Below are positions 1 to 9,091 of a DNA stretch of 64,000 bases, piece by piece; position 1 is the stretch's first letter; each line of letters starts with the position of its first letter. Where the stretch lies: the NCBI RefSeq assembly GCF_013401995.1, contig NZ_JACBJI010000007.1:124864-188863 (forward strand). The letters run 5' to 3'. This DNA is from Flavobacterium agri. GTDB taxonomy: Bacteria; Bacteroidota; Bacteroidia; Flavobacteriales; Flavobacteriaceae. The notes beneath the pieces were generated by a model. The model was not told the DNA's origin. It worked only from the letters and a program-made list of their open reading frames with translations, and made no database searches. The translations under genes and the position numbers were made by a program.

Positions 1-322
1 TGAAATTCCCCGAAGCATACGCTAAATTCCCCAAACAAGTGAGGACCATCGCATTTTCGGGCTCAATTTTCAACGATTCGTGGAAAAGTTTTTTGGCACG
101 GATGAAATCGCCTTTTTCACTAAGGCTTTTTGCTTTCTCGAACAGCTTTTTCGCCTTTTCACTGTTGAATTTGGTGCGTTGGTGGTAATGGTAAAGGCCG
201 TGGCGTTTTTCCTCGCTCGAGAGCAAGTGTTGCGTGTCATCGGTTTCGGCCTTGTTGCCTATACAACAATAACTTGAAACACTTAAAACGATCAAACTAA
301 AAAACGCGACGGCCTTTCTCAT
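1..322 (-). CDS. TPR-containing secreted or lipoprotein, 3' end outside window
   Basis: The ATG is at 322 and the reading frame runs off the left edge of the window, so only the first 107 residues are visible. They show a hydrophobic N-terminal export signal (MRKAVAFFSLIVLSVSSY) followed by adjacent cysteines, a weak lipobox, then a charged region and a helical repeat (residues about 55-105) with the spacing of a tetratricopeptide repeat, including KAKSLSEKGDFIRAKKLF. The start lies one base after the tpiA stop codon, so it is probably the last visible gene of that operon and translationally coupled. Role unknown; TPR proteins scaffold protein contacts. Confident that it is a gene, moderate on lipidation. 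Confidence 0.75.
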   Translation of the reverse strand, partial: MRKAVAFFSLIVLSVSSYCCIGNKAETDDTQHLLSSEEKRHGLYHYHQRTKFNSEKAKKLFEKAKSLSEKGDFIRAKKLFHESLKIEPENAMVLTCLGNLAYASGNF

Positions 323-323
323 G

Positions 324-1076
324 TCATATTGCGGATGCTATGGCTGCGAAATCGTCGGCTTTCAGGGAAGCACCCCCGATAAGACCTCCGTCAACGTCTG
401 GTTTTGAAAAGATTTCTTTTGCGTTTTCAGGCTTGACGCTGCCTCCGTAAAGGATAGAAACATCATCGGCCACGTTATTTCCGAATTGGTTTCGAACGAC
501 ATCGCGTATGAACTGGTGCATTTCCTGCGCTTGTTCGGGAGTTGCCGTTTCGCCCGTTCCTATAGCCCAAACCGGTTCGTACGCCAATACGATACGCTCC
601 CAGTCTTTGGCTTGCACATGGAACAATCCGTCGCGCAATTGGTTTTCGACGATGTTGAAGTGTTTGCCGTCTTTGCGGTCTTTCAATTCTTCTCCGAAAC
701 AAAAAATCACGGTCATGTCGTGTTTCAGTGCCGTCGTGGTCTTATCTGCAATGAGACTGTCGGTTTCCCCGAAATAGCTGCGTCGTTCCGAATGCCCGAG
801 TATTACCGTTTCCACGCCTACGCTTTTGAGCATGTCTGCCGAGATTTCGCCTGTAAACGCACCGGCTTCGGCCTGATGCATGTTTTGCGCTGCGACAGAG
901 ATGTTCGTGAATTCCAGATGTTGTACGGCCGAGGCCAGGTTCACGAAAGTAGGGGCGACGATGAATTGGGCTTCTACGTCTGTCGGCAATTTATCGATCA
1001 ATGCGTTGAGCAGGTCTTCGGTCTCTTCGGCATTCTTGTGCATTTTCCAGTTGCCGGCAACAATTTTTTGTCTCAT
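324..1076 (-). CDS. tpiA: Triose-phosphate isomerase
   Basis: Interconverts dihydroxyacetone phosphate and glyceraldehyde 3-phosphate in glycolysis and gluconeogenesis, in the cytoplasm. The 250-residue length is normal for the family. The substrate-binding N-terminus AGNWKMHK (Asn9, Lys11), catalytic His95 in ILGHSERR, catalytic Glu167 in AYEPVWAIGTG and the phosphate-binding YGGSVKPEN and GGASL loops are all present. The start overlaps the stop of the upstream thioredoxin gene by one base (TAATG), and the next gene starts one base after its own stop, indicating a tightly coupled operon. Confidence 0.98.
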   Translation of the reverse strand: MRQKIVAGNWKMHKNAEETEDLLNALIDKLPTDVEAQFIVAPTFVNLASAVQHLEFTNISVAAQNMHQAEAGAFTGEISADMLKSVGVETVILGHSERRSYFGETDSLIADKTTTALKHDMTVIFCFGEELKDRKDGKHFNIVENQLRDGLFHVQAKDWERIVLAYEPVWAIGTGETATPEQAQEMHQFIRDVVRNQFGNNVADDVSILYGGSVKPENAKEIFSKPDVDGGLIGGASLKADDFAAIASAI

Positions 1077-1573
1077 TATGATTTCAGTTGATTAAGGGTT
1101 TCCTCCATTTTGTCGAAGTCGGTCTCGATGGCGCGATACGTGACGATTTTTCCTTTTTCATCTATGATGATGTATCTCGGGATCCAATCCAGGTCTATCG
1201 CTTGCCCGAACTTGCCTTTCATGCCGTCGGTAGCCCAGTAATGATCGCCTTGAAGTTGGTGTTTTTGGATACCCGCTTCCCATTTATCTTTAGCCTTGTC
1301 CATAGAGATGAACACGTAATCGGCTTCGGGATGGTTGGCTTGCAACGCCTTGAGTTTCGGCATAGCTTTGACACAATCACCACACCACGATGCCCAAACC
1401 TCGATGATCAGGGTTTTGCCTTTGTGTTTGGCCAATATATCGTTAAGCGTGCTTGTCTGGTCGTTCAAAGTGGCGAGCGGTTCAGACAGGCTTTGTTTGG
1501 AGAATTCAGATTTTTGGGCATTAGAGTAGATCACGATCCCTGCCAATGCCAAAACTAGAAACAGCTTTTTCAT
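1076..1573 (-). CDS. TlpA-like periplasmic thioredoxin-fold protein
   Basis: A 165-residue exported thioredoxin-fold protein with a signal peptide (MKKLFLVLALAGIVIYSNAQ) and the active-site motif WASWCGDC near residue 65, typical of TlpA/ResA-type redox proteins that reduce or oxidise cysteines of envelope proteins. The start at 1573 is preferred over an in-frame TTG at 1624 because a TAnnTTTG promoter element lies at 1600-1607, between the two, and because the signal peptide begins there. The CGDC active site (rather than CPPC or CGPC) is somewhat unusual. It overlaps tpiA by one base. Confidence 0.88.
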   Translation of the reverse strand: MKKLFLVLALAGIVIYSNAQKSEFSKQSLSEPLATLNDQTSTLNDILAKHKGKTLIIEVWASWCGDCVKAMPKLKALQANHPEADYVFISMDKAKDKWEAGIQKHQLQGDHYWATDGMKGKFGQAIDLDWIPRYIIIDEKGKIVTYRAIETDFDKMEETLNQLKS

Positions 1574-1599
1574 TTTTCTTGATTTTCGTGTAAAACACG

Positions 1600-1607
1600 C
1601 AAAGGTA
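1600..1607 (-). promoter_or_regulatory. Promoter -7 element of the thioredoxin-tpiA operon
   Basis: TACCTTTG on the minus strand matches the Bacteroidota -7 consensus TAnnTTTG, 26 bases before the ATG at 1573. No good -33 TTG is found at the usual spacing. Confidence 0.6.
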
Positions 1608-1693
1608 ACGTCGCTAAAATACAAAGTTTCCCAAAGAAACGGTAATATTTTTGGGTACGGAAACCGTTATTTTTCGTGAAAGTTACGCTTGGA

Positions 1694-1996
1694 TTATTTT
1701 TTCGTTTCCGAATAGGAAGCGCGCCTCGATTTTTTTTCATCATCGAGGAAAACCACGCGTGATCCCGCTTTTTTGCGGCGTTCCTTCTTTTTGAGGCGGT
1801 ACAGATAGCGCACGATCAGCCCGATTCCGATAATCGAACAGGCCATAAGCAGATTGCCTGCAATGATATAGAAGGTGTTGCCTAGAATCGGGTCTTCCAT
1901 AGGGGAAATCCAATTGAGTAATATCTGGCCAAGGACAAAAATCCCGATGCAGATGGCGATTCCGCGATAAGATTTGGCTCGTTCTTCCTTAAACAT
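1694..1996 (-). CDS. Small two-helix membrane protein
   Basis: A 100-residue protein with two hydrophobic segments (about residues 12-31 and 41-65) and a strongly basic cytoplasmic-type tail rich in Lys and Arg (YRLKKKERRKKAG). I do not recognise a named family. It lies between the DoxX-type protein and the thioredoxin gene on the same strand, in a block of membrane and redox genes. The start is the only ATG that includes both membrane segments. Confidence 0.75.
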   Translation of the reverse strand: MFKEERAKSYRGIAICIGIFVLGQILLNWISPMEDPILGNTFYIIAGNLLMACSIIGIGLIVRYLYRLKKKERRKKAGSRVVFLDDEKKSRRASYSETKK

Positions 1997-2028
1997 ATGA
2001 GGGCTGTATTTGTTTGGTATTTACGAAG

Positions 2029-3132
2029 TTAGTCAAGAATCAGCTTTCCGGCGTCTTTCCAGTGCAATTTTTGGGCAATCGTGCCCTTATGCAGTACGAT
2101 AAGGCTCGGATTGGCGCGTTCTATCGTCTTCAAAGTCGTCGCATCGCAAAAATAATAATCGAATGTATGACCGTATTTTTTCTTCGCGTTGGCGATTTCA
2201 TCCTCTAAACCAGCCGTCATCATGATCACTTTATAGCCTTTGGATTTGGCTTGCTGGGCGATTTTTTCGAGTTCGGCCATACCTTCATCGCTTGATTTTT
2301 TGAGGTCGTATGCCACGAACATCAATAGTTTCGGCTCCAAAAGCAATTCGTCCTTGTAGTCGGAACCGTCTTTTTCCATAGTGAAATCGTGGATCGGCGG
2401 CACATAACCTTGCGAAATCACATTGTCGATACGCTCCACGAATTTGGCGTTCGCCGGAAGGTTCATCAAATCTTTTTCGCCGAATTGCTTTTTCACGCCA
2501 TTTACTTCGTACACGAAAATCATCTCGATTTTGGCCCTTTCGGCGCCTTCCGGAAATTCCATGCCTTTCTGGATGTTATTGCCCACTTTATAAGCGCGGA
2601 AGTCCTTGAGCGGCAAATGGTTCAAAACCCAATACGCCATGAATCCGCAAAGGACGACGCTCAGATAAACCAGCCCGTTGGTCAAGCCTTTCGGCAAAAA
2701 AGGACGGATGAGTTTTTGGTTGATGAAAAGGATCAGCACGAAAAACAACAGCACCACGTCTTTTGTGAACGATTGCCAAGGCGTGAGTTTCAAAGCATCG
2801 CCGAAACAGCCGCAGTCGGTCACTTTGTTGAAATAAGCCGAATAGAAGGTAAGAAACGTGAAGAACACGATCATCAGCAAAAGGCTCCAGACGGTAAATT
2901 TTGGTTTGTATCCAAGCAACAGCATGATACCCAGAACCACTTCGAAAATCACGAGGAAAACGGCAAGGGCCAACGCAAGCGGAGTGAGAAAAGGCAAATT
3001 GAGAACGGGTTCGCTGAAGTATTCTTCGAGTTTGTATCCGAAACCTACGGGATCGTTGAGTTTGATAAGTCCTGAAATGATGAACAGAAGTCCAACGAAA
3101 ATTCTTGAAAATTGAGTGATGAAGTTTTTCAT
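2029..3132 (-). CDS. DoxX-family membrane protein, BT_3928-like
   Basis: A 367-residue inner-membrane protein. The N-terminal ~160 residues contain four DoxX-type membrane segments, with a conserved Cys pair motif TDCGCFGD after the second or third segment. The C-terminal ~180 residues are soluble and look like a thioredoxin-fold domain without a CxxC active site. This arrangement matches the BT_3928 family of Bacteroidota. DoxX proteins are linked to membrane redox processes; the exact reaction here is unknown. It sits between the DUF1599 gene and the small membrane protein on the same strand. Confidence 0.85.
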   Translation of the reverse strand: MKNFITQFSRIFVGLLFIISGLIKLNDPVGFGYKLEEYFSEPVLNLPFLTPLALALAVFLVIFEVVLGIMLLLGYKPKFTVWSLLLMIVFFTFLTFYSAYFNKVTDCGCFGDALKLTPWQSFTKDVVLLFFVLILFINQKLIRPFLPKGLTNGLVYLSVVLCGFMAYWVLNHLPLKDFRAYKVGNNIQKGMEFPEGAERAKIEMIFVYEVNGVKKQFGEKDLMNLPANAKFVERIDNVISQGYVPPIHDFTMEKDGSDYKDELLLEPKLLMFVAYDLKKSSDEGMAELEKIAQQAKSKGYKVIMMTAGLEDEIANAKKKYGHTFDYYFCDATTLKTIERANPSLIVLHKGTIAQKLHWKDAGKLILD

Positions 3133-3140
3133 TTGTATGG

Positions 3141-3193
3141 TTTGCCGTGCATTACGGACTTAAAATTCGATAAATCCGCGAATCCGCGGCAAA
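3141..3193. repeat. Imperfect intergenic hairpin (H1)
   Basis: The arms at about 3141-3161 and 3172-3193 are imperfect inverted repeats starting TTTGCCG and ending CGGCAAA, with an 11-base loop. The right arm holds a smaller perfect stem CCGCG-AATC-CGCGG built from 8- to 9-bp units. It lies between two minus-strand genes. The T run is on the wrong side for a minus-strand terminator. Confidence 0.6.
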
Positions 3194-3200
3194 AAAAAAA

Positions 3201-3737
3201 TTAACTGTTCATGTGGATCAACGCGAAAACCGCATAATTGATCATATCTTGGTAATTCGCATCGATCCCTTCCGAAACCAGCGTCTTTCCTTTGTTGTCT
3301 TCGATCTGCTTCACACGAAGGATTTTCTGCAAAATCAAATCGGTGAGCGAACTGATGCGCATATCGCGCCAGGCTTCGCCGTAATCGTGGTTTTTCGCCT
3401 CCATAAGCGCTTTCGTCCCGGCGATTTTGGCATCGTAAAGCTCGGTCGCCTTTGCCGTATCGAGGTCGGGTTGGTCGGCCACGCCAAGGTCGAGCTGGAT
3501 AAGCGCCATAACAGAATAGTTGATGATCCCGATGAATTCCGACGCTTCGCCTTCATCGACCTTACGGACCGAATTTTCCTGTAAGCTCCTTATTCTTTGG
3601 GCTTTGATGAAAATCTGGTCGGTCAGCGAAGGCAGTCTGAGAATGCGCCAGGCACTGCCGTAATCGGTCATCTTGTTGATGAAAAGCGAGCGGCAAGAAG
3701 CGATCACTTGGTCGTATTCCTGAGACGTATTGGGCAT
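3201..3737 (-). CDS. DUF1599 protein (duplicated nucleotide-modifying-fold domain)
   Basis: A 178-residue protein made of two similar halves: KMTDYGSAWRILRLPSLTDQ near the start and the matching HDYGEAWRDMRISSLTDL pattern in the second half, each followed by INYSVMALI / INYAVFALI. This is the DUF1599 family of Bacteroidota, whose function is not established. The start at 3737 is chosen because a TATTTTTG promoter element (3764-3771) lies just upstream of an alternative ATG at 3758. If the transcript is leaderless, 3758 would be the start and the protein 185 residues. Divergent from folP. Confidence 0.88.
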   Translation of the reverse strand: MPNTSQEYDQVIASCRSLFINKMTDYGSAWRILRLPSLTDQIFIKAQRIRSLQENSVRKVDEGEASEFIGIINYSVMALIQLDLGVADQPDLDTAKATELYDAKIAGTKALMEAKNHDYGEAWRDMRISSLTDLILQKILRVKQIEDNKGKTLVSEGIDANYQDMINYAVFALIHMNS

Positions 3738-3763
3738 TAGCTGTATATTTGTGTGCATTGTTC

Positions 3764-3771
3764 CAAAAATA
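3764..3771 (-). promoter_or_regulatory. Promoter -7 element for the DUF1599 gene
   Basis: TATTTTTG on the minus strand matches TAnnTTTG exactly. It ends five bases before the ATG at 3758 and 26 before the ATG at 3737, so it bears on the start choice. Confidence 0.55.
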
Positions 3772-3842
3772 GAAAAATATTTGTATCGAGGACGGAAATA
3801 GGGCCAATCCCGTTCGTAAATTCCGCACAAAAACATAACTCA

Positions 3843-4664
3843 ATGACAATCAACTGCAAAGGAGATCTTATCGATTTGTCGCATCCCAAAGTGATGGGAA
3901 TCCTCAACGTCACACCCGATTCGTTTTTCGACGGCGGAAAGTACAAAAGCGATGCAGAGATTCTCGAAAAGGCAAACCGAATGCTTTCGGAAGGCGCGAC
4001 CTTCATCGATTTAGGCGGATATTCCTCACGCCCCGGTGCCGAATTCGTTTCGGAAGAAGACGAAATAAAACGACTTGTGCCGACGATCGAAACCTTGCTC
4101 AAGGAATTTCCAGATGTGCTGCTGTCGATCGATACGTTCCGGAGCAATGTCGCCAAAGCCTGTGTCGAAAATGGTGCGGCGATCATTAACGACATTTCGG
4201 CAGGCCTTCTCGATCCGGAAATGCTCAAAACCGTGGCCGAATTGCAAGTGCCGTACATCATGATGCACATGCGCGGCGAGCCCAAAACCATGCAGCAGTT
4301 CACCGAATACGACGACCTTGTAAAAGACATTCTTTTTTATTTTTCGGTGCGTATTTCCGAGGCGCGCCGGTTGGGTATAAACGATATCGTGATCGATCCC
4401 GGTTTCGGGTTTTCCAAAACGCTTGCACAGAATTACGAACTGCTGCACGGACTCGAACATTTCCGTATCGCCGAATTGCCTATATTGGTCGGAATTTCAA
4501 GAAAGTCGATGATTTACAAACTGCTGGAATCCAAAGCCGAAGAAGCGCTCAACGGAACTACCGTCTTAAATACGATCGCGTTGTCTAAAGGAGCGAATAT
4601 CTTGCGTGTGCACGACGTGAAAGAAGCTATGGAGTGCATACGTCTTGTGGGCCAACTATCATGA
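3843..4664 (+). CDS. folP: Dihydropteroate synthase
   Basis: Joins para-aminobenzoate to dihydropterin pyrophosphate to give dihydropteroate in folate synthesis; the sulfonamide target. The 273-residue TIM-barrel shows the family signatures VMGILNVTPDSFFDGG, the GGYSSRPGA loop, SIDTFRSNVA, NDISAG, MMHMRG, IDPGFGFSKT and GISRKS. The ATG at 3843 fits the family N-terminus better than an upstream in-frame codon at 3753. Its stop overlaps the next start (ATGA), coupling it to a TPR regulator rather than to the diadenylate cyclase gene (cdaA) that often follows folP in Bacteroidota. Confidence 0.97.
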   Translation: MTINCKGDLIDLSHPKVMGILNVTPDSFFDGGKYKSDAEILEKANRMLSEGATFIDLGGYSSRPGAEFVSEEDEIKRLVPTIETLLKEFPDVLLSIDTFRSNVAKACVENGAAIINDISAGLLDPEMLKTVAELQVPYIMMHMRGEPKTMQQFTEYDDLVKDILFYFSVRISEARRLGINDIVIDPGFGFSKTLAQNYELLHGLEHFRIAELPILVGISRKSMIYKLLESKAEEALNGTTVLNTIALSKGANILRVHDVKEAMECIRLVGQLS

Positions 4665-6328
4665 GGAAACTGTTTCTGCTCGCATTTGCGTTTTTTTCGA
4701 CACTGGCTTTCGCTCAAGACAGGACGAAGCTTTTGGAACGACTTTCCAAACAAAAAGACGATACCGCCAAAGTAAATATGTACGGCAAATTGGCTAATGC
4801 ATATGAAAGCATCGATTACGGGCGTGCCATGCAGAACGCCGACCGAATGTTGCGCCTGGGCCAAAAACTCAATTACGTTAAAGGCATCCAATCGGCTTAC
4901 GGATCGAAAGCGCGCATTTTCCTGCTTATGGAAAAACCCGATTCCGCTTTGTATTTCTTCCGAAAACAATTAAATAATCCATTTTTCAAAGATAAGGACA
5001 AGGTTACGAAAGCCTACAGCAACATCGCGTTGGCGTGGCAGCAAAAGCAGCAATTCGATTCGGCTTTCGCGTATTTCGACAAAGCGATCGAGATGTCGAA
5101 ATTATCAAGATCGAAAAATTACCTGTGCGTGATCCTCAACAATATGGGGCTTACGGTGCACGCGATGGGAAATCCCGAAAAAAGCCTCGATTATTTCCAA
5201 CAGGCATACGATTGTATGATCGAAAACCGCGATACCGAACATTTGCCCAACGTGGTCAACAATCTCGCGAGCCTTTACGCGGCTTCCAAAAAAACGAATT
5301 CCGATGCGATGTTCCTCAGGCTGCTCAAGGATTCGCATTCGATTGCCGATGAAAATGTCAAGGCTACGGTTTTCCTGAATCTCGCACATTTCTATTCAAG
5401 CGAAGGAAACTTGGATAAATCCGAAGTTTTCTTTCATCGTGCCGATTCCGTCTTCAAACGCATGAAAGCACCCGAAAATCCCGAAATCCTTCACGGATTG
5501 GGTAAAGTGGCGTTGGCTCGTGGCAAATTTATCCAGGCCATTTCCGATTTCGAGCGCATCAAAAAGCGCTTTCCGGATTATATCCAAACCGAAATGCTGC
5601 TTCACGATCTTGCACAAGCTTATCACGAATCGCATCAGCCTGAGAAAGCTCGTGCGATTTACGAGGAATTGCTCGCCATGAAAGAGCAGAAGCGCAGTTT
5701 GGAAGTGCAGCAAGCGATCACCAAAGCGCAGGAAAACATCAATTTTATTTCGAAAGAATCCGAAATCCAGCAATTGAAACTAGAAAAAGACGTGTTGTCG
5801 GCCAATCAGTTGCGCAACCTTGCAATCGGTATCGCTTTGTTTGTCTTGATCAGTTTCGGTTCGTGGTTCTACATCCGGAAAGAACGTGCCAAACGCCAGA
5901 TAAACGAATTGCTGCTCGACCAGAAAAACCGCAAGATTGCCGAATTTGCCGAGAAATTGGAGTATCGGAACAAGCTCATAGCCGATATCGAAGCCAAATT
6001 CGAGACGTTCAAAGAAGAGCAGAACGTACAGGATCTCAAATCGGACATCATCGACAACCTCGATCTGACCGGAGACGGTGAAACCTTCAGCCATTATTTC
6101 GAAGACCAGCACAAAGGGTTTTACGCCGCTCTCAAGAAAATAGCGCCCGATTTGACCAATAACGACCTTCGGCTTTGCTCGCTAACCAAATTGCGGCTTT
6201 CGCTCAAAGAGACGGCGAACGTGCTCAATTTGTCGGTCGATGCGGTGAAATCGGGCCGTTACCGCATCCGTAAAAAGCTCAGTCTTTCGCTCGAAGACAA
6301 CTTATCGGATTTCCTGAATACGTTGTAA
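4661..6328 (+). CDS. TPR sensor with membrane segment and C-terminal HTH
   Basis: A 555-residue protein: signal peptide (MRKLFLLAFAFFSTLAFAQ), several tetratricopeptide repeats across about residues 25-370, one membrane segment near residues 385-405 (LAIGIALFVLISFGSWFYI), a coiled-coil of about 60 residues, and a C-terminal LuxR-like helix-turn-helix (LSLKETANVLNLSVDAVKSG then RYRIRKKL). This one-component layout, periplasmic TPR with cytoplasmic DNA-binding end, is common in Bacteroidota; ligand and targets are unknown. The start overlaps the folP stop by four bases, so the two are co-translated. Confidence 0.88.
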   Translation: MRKLFLLAFAFFSTLAFAQDRTKLLERLSKQKDDTAKVNMYGKLANAYESIDYGRAMQNADRMLRLGQKLNYVKGIQSAYGSKARIFLLMEKPDSALYFFRKQLNNPFFKDKDKVTKAYSNIALAWQQKQQFDSAFAYFDKAIEMSKLSRSKNYLCVILNNMGLTVHAMGNPEKSLDYFQQAYDCMIENRDTEHLPNVVNNLASLYAASKKTNSDAMFLRLLKDSHSIADENVKATVFLNLAHFYSSEGNLDKSEVFFHRADSVFKRMKAPENPEILHGLGKVALARGKFIQAISDFERIKKRFPDYIQTEMLLHDLAQAYHESHQPEKARAIYEELLAMKEQKRSLEVQQAITKAQENINFISKESEIQQLKLEKDVLSANQLRNLAIGIALFVLISFGSWFYIRKERAKRQINELLLDQKNRKIAEFAEKLEYRNKLIADIEAKFETFKEEQNVQDLKSDIIDNLDLTGDGETFSHYFEDQHKGFYAALKKIAPDLTNNDLRLCSLTKLRLSLKETANVLNLSVDAVKSGRYRIRKKLSLSLEDNLSDFLNTL

Positions 6329-6430
6329 TGCGCTGTTATTTAGTTCTTTTTTGTGTCGTGACACCTTTTCAACACCTGTAAAATTGGGTTTGGAAAAATC
6401 GGAGTCGCTTACTTTGTGTAAAACGGAACT

Positions 6431-8608
6431 ATGAAAAACACTTTACTTTTTTTGGTCGGGCTTTTTGCCTTTCAAGGATTTTCCCAAAACCAATGGAACC
6501 GTCTCACGGGTTTCGACACCACGAATGCGGTCGTATGGATGGACGCTTCTAACGATGCGGCTTACGCCATAACGGCCGACCGCTGGATTTACAAACTCGA
6601 CAACGGCTCAAACGAGTGGCTGCCGTTTACAGATGTGCCTGTGTTTTACGGCGTCGGCAGTATAAAAGCATCCAAGGTGAGCAACCGCGTTTTTTGCCTC
6701 ACCCAATCGAGCGGTATCGCGTTTACCGACAATATGGGAGCGAGCTGGCAAAGCAACAACCTTACGAGCGGCGGCGGAAATTCGGGTTTCGGCGCGCTGA
6801 TCCTGGCTTACGGATTGAACGGCACGACAGTCCTTGTTTCTACGATCGGACCGGTTTCGGGCGAAATACAGAACAATTTGTGGCTTTCTACGAACAACGG
6901 GAATACGTTCTCTACTTTGCCGACGCTTAATTTTTATCCGACGGGATTCCATTTTTTCGGAGCCAACCACGTGTTGTCCAACACGGCCAACGGTATTTTC
7001 AGGACCAGCAACCTGAATTCATGGACGCAGATCGCATTCGCGGGGCTTGAAGTCACCGATCTTGAGGTCGATGGCAGTGTCGTTTTCGCTTCGGTAAAAG
7101 AACTCAACGGTCAAGGCCAAGTGTACAAAAGCCTCGACGGCGGTCAAAACTGGACGCTGCTTTCGGGATTGCCCGCAAACAACGGCGTTTCAAAACTCGC
7201 TTACGACGCGCAAAACGGACGTCTTTTCGCGACGACGACTGCAGGCGTTTTCACGTATTCGAATTCGTGGACTCAGGTAAGCGCGAATACCAAATCGCAC
7301 GAGATTATCGTGACGGGCGACCAATCGGCTTTGTTTTCTGGCATTCGCGTCAATGGCGTGCATAAGATTTCGGCCAGTACGCTTTCGGTGAACCAGGTAA
7401 ACAACGGGCTTTCTTTGCTTCCCGATTTGATGTGCGTTTCTTCGGACGGTCAATTGTACAGCGCTTCGGTCACGACTTCTTTCCTGTCGAAACTGAAACT
7501 CGACGATTTGAGTTGGAGCTCGCAGACGCTTTTTGAGGAACTCGAAAGTACGCGCGTGATTTCGATGGCGCGCACCAACGACGGCCAATGTCTCGTCGGC
7601 GGCATGCATTTTATCGCAAAGACCGCTAATCAAGGCGATTTGGATGTGATCGCTTCGGATGCGACGGCGCCTCTTGCTCCGGTTTACGACATTTTGTTCC
7701 CGCAAAAGATGTTTGCCGGAAACGACGGCTCTATTTCGATGATCCAACACAGCATCCAGACCGATGTCGATCATTCGCCCGATTTCGGCCAAACCTGGAA
7801 CGATTTGTACCAACCGACCGGAAATCCGGGATTGATGAGCATAGAAACCGTGCGTTCGGGCATGAACGTCGATTACATCCTCGGGAAATCGAACATGACG
7901 GCTCAAAATGTGGTGCTCGCCTCGAACAATTCGGGAGCTTCATGGACGACGTTGTCCAATCCGTCGGGTCTCGTAAGCGCCATTTTTATCGATAAGACCG
8001 ATGTGCTGTATGCCGTTTCGGGCAATTCCATTTATAGGTTGAACGGCCAGAACTGGGTTTCGGTCGGCATCAATTTGGGCACGGAACCGAATCGGGTAGT
8101 GGAAGTGGCTTTCGATTCGGCCAACCGCATGTACGTTTTGGTGCGCGCCACGATGACGGGGTTTGCGCAGGAAGGTTTGTATGTGGCTAACGTCAGCCAA
8201 TCGGGATTTCAGCATTTTCCGTTTAGTGTGGATGGAGGACAAACGGTCCGCCTCAAAAATATCGGATTCGACCACAACGACATCCCGATGGCCACTTCGG
8301 TTCTTGCAAATCGCGATTTCGATGTGGAAGGCATTTATTACTTTTCGGATGCGCCGTATTTGGGCACGCCATCGGTCGTTTCTTCGGAATTTGTGTTGTA
8401 TCCGAACCCGGCTTCGGGCAACGTGAATCTTTCCGTCGGGGAAAAAACGATTGACGATGTCGAGCTTTTCACGTCAAACGGAAGCCGACTTTCGCCAAAA
8501 TTAAACGGTACGACATTGGACGTTTCGGCGCTTTCGAACGGACTTTACCTGATAAGGATTGAATCCGAAGGGAAATTCCAAACCTCGAAACTACTTGTAA
8601 AACATTGA
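6431..8608 (+). CDS. Secreted BNR/propeller-like protein with type IX sorting domain
   Basis: A 725-residue exported protein with a signal peptide (MKNTLLFLVGLFAFQGFSQ), a long region of short repeats of the kind SxDGGxxW or TNNGNTF seen in BNR/sialidase-like and photosystem-stability-factor-like beta-propellers, and a C-terminal type A sorting domain (FVLYPNPASGNVNLSV ... LSNGLYLIRIES ... SKLLVKH). The sorting domain directs export across the outer membrane by the type IX system and attachment to the surface. Substrate or partner unknown. It stands alone between folP-TPR and the convergent rlmH, whose stop is adjacent. Confidence 0.88.
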   Translation: MKNTLLFLVGLFAFQGFSQNQWNRLTGFDTTNAVVWMDASNDAAYAITADRWIYKLDNGSNEWLPFTDVPVFYGVGSIKASKVSNRVFCLTQSSGIAFTDNMGASWQSNNLTSGGGNSGFGALILAYGLNGTTVLVSTIGPVSGEIQNNLWLSTNNGNTFSTLPTLNFYPTGFHFFGANHVLSNTANGIFRTSNLNSWTQIAFAGLEVTDLEVDGSVVFASVKELNGQGQVYKSLDGGQNWTLLSGLPANNGVSKLAYDAQNGRLFATTTAGVFTYSNSWTQVSANTKSHEIIVTGDQSALFSGIRVNGVHKISASTLSVNQVNNGLSLLPDLMCVSSDGQLYSASVTTSFLSKLKLDDLSWSSQTLFEELESTRVISMARTNDGQCLVGGMHFIAKTANQGDLDVIASDATAPLAPVYDILFPQKMFAGNDGSISMIQHSIQTDVDHSPDFGQTWNDLYQPTGNPGLMSIETVRSGMNVDYILGKSNMTAQNVVLASNNSGASWTTLSNPSGLVSAIFIDKTDVLYAVSGNSIYRLNGQNWVSVGINLGTEPNRVVEVAFDSANRMYVLVRATMTGFAQEGLYVANVSQSGFQHFPFSVDGGQTVRLKNIGFDHNDIPMATSVLANRDFDVEGIYYFSDAPYLGTPSVVSSEFVLYPNPASGNVNLSVGEKTIDDVELFTSNGSRLSPKLNGTTLDVSALSNGLYLIRIESEGKFQTSKLLVKH

Positions 8609-9082
8609 TTATTGATGATGGTACGGTTCGCCTTTTAAGATCGTGAACCCGCGATACAACTGTTCGATAAAGAACAAACGCACCATTTGATGCGAGAACG
8701 TCATGGCCGACAGCGAGATCTTGCCGTTGGCCTTGGCGTAAACCGCATCCGAAAAGCCGTACGGGCCGCCGATTACGAACACCAAGGTCTTGACGCCCGA
8801 ATTCATTTTCTTTTGCAGCTCCTGGGAAAAACCGACGCTTGAAAAGCTTTTGCCGTTTTCGTCGAGCAGTATCAATTGGTCTGAAGTGGTGATTTTAGAC
8901 AGGATCAATTCGCCTTCCTTTTCCTTTTGCTGGCTTTCGGATAGATTCTTGGCATTCTTGATGTCCTGGATGATCTCGAGGTCGAACTTGATATAGAACG
9001 ACAAGCGTTTAGTGTATTCGTCTATGAGTTTCTGGAGTTCCTTGTTGTCGGTCTTGCCGATGGCGAGCAGCTTGATGTTCAT
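8609..9082 (-). CDS. rlmH: 23S rRNA pseudouridine-1915 N3-methyltransferase
   Basis: SPOUT-family methyltransferase that modifies helix 69 of 23S rRNA in the 70S ribosome. The 157-residue length and the SAM-binding knot FVIGGPYGFSDAVYAKA are characteristic, as are LSAMTFSHQMVRLFFIEQLYR and the C-terminal KGEPYHH. A near-consensus -7 element (TAATTTCG, 9087-9094 on the minus strand) sits only four bases before the ATG and overlaps the stop of the GNAT gene, which suggests a nearly leaderless transcript. Confidence 0.97.
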   Translation of the reverse strand: MNIKLLAIGKTDNKELQKLIDEYTKRLSFYIKFDLEIIQDIKNAKNLSESQQKEKEGELILSKITTSDQLILLDENGKSFSSVGFSQELQKKMNSGVKTLVFVIGGPYGFSDAVYAKANGKISLSAMTFSHQMVRLFFIEQLYRGFTILKGEPYHHQ

Positions 9083-9091
9083 GCCGCGAAA

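Noticed and set aside
486..1091. Long plus-strand ORF opposite tpiA
   Set aside because: It is the antisense shadow of tpiA, whose motifs and codon pattern are certain.
3176..3193. Terminator from the CCGCG-AATC-CGCGG stem followed by ten As
   Set aside because: On the minus strand, where the flanking genes lie, the T run precedes the stem instead of following it.
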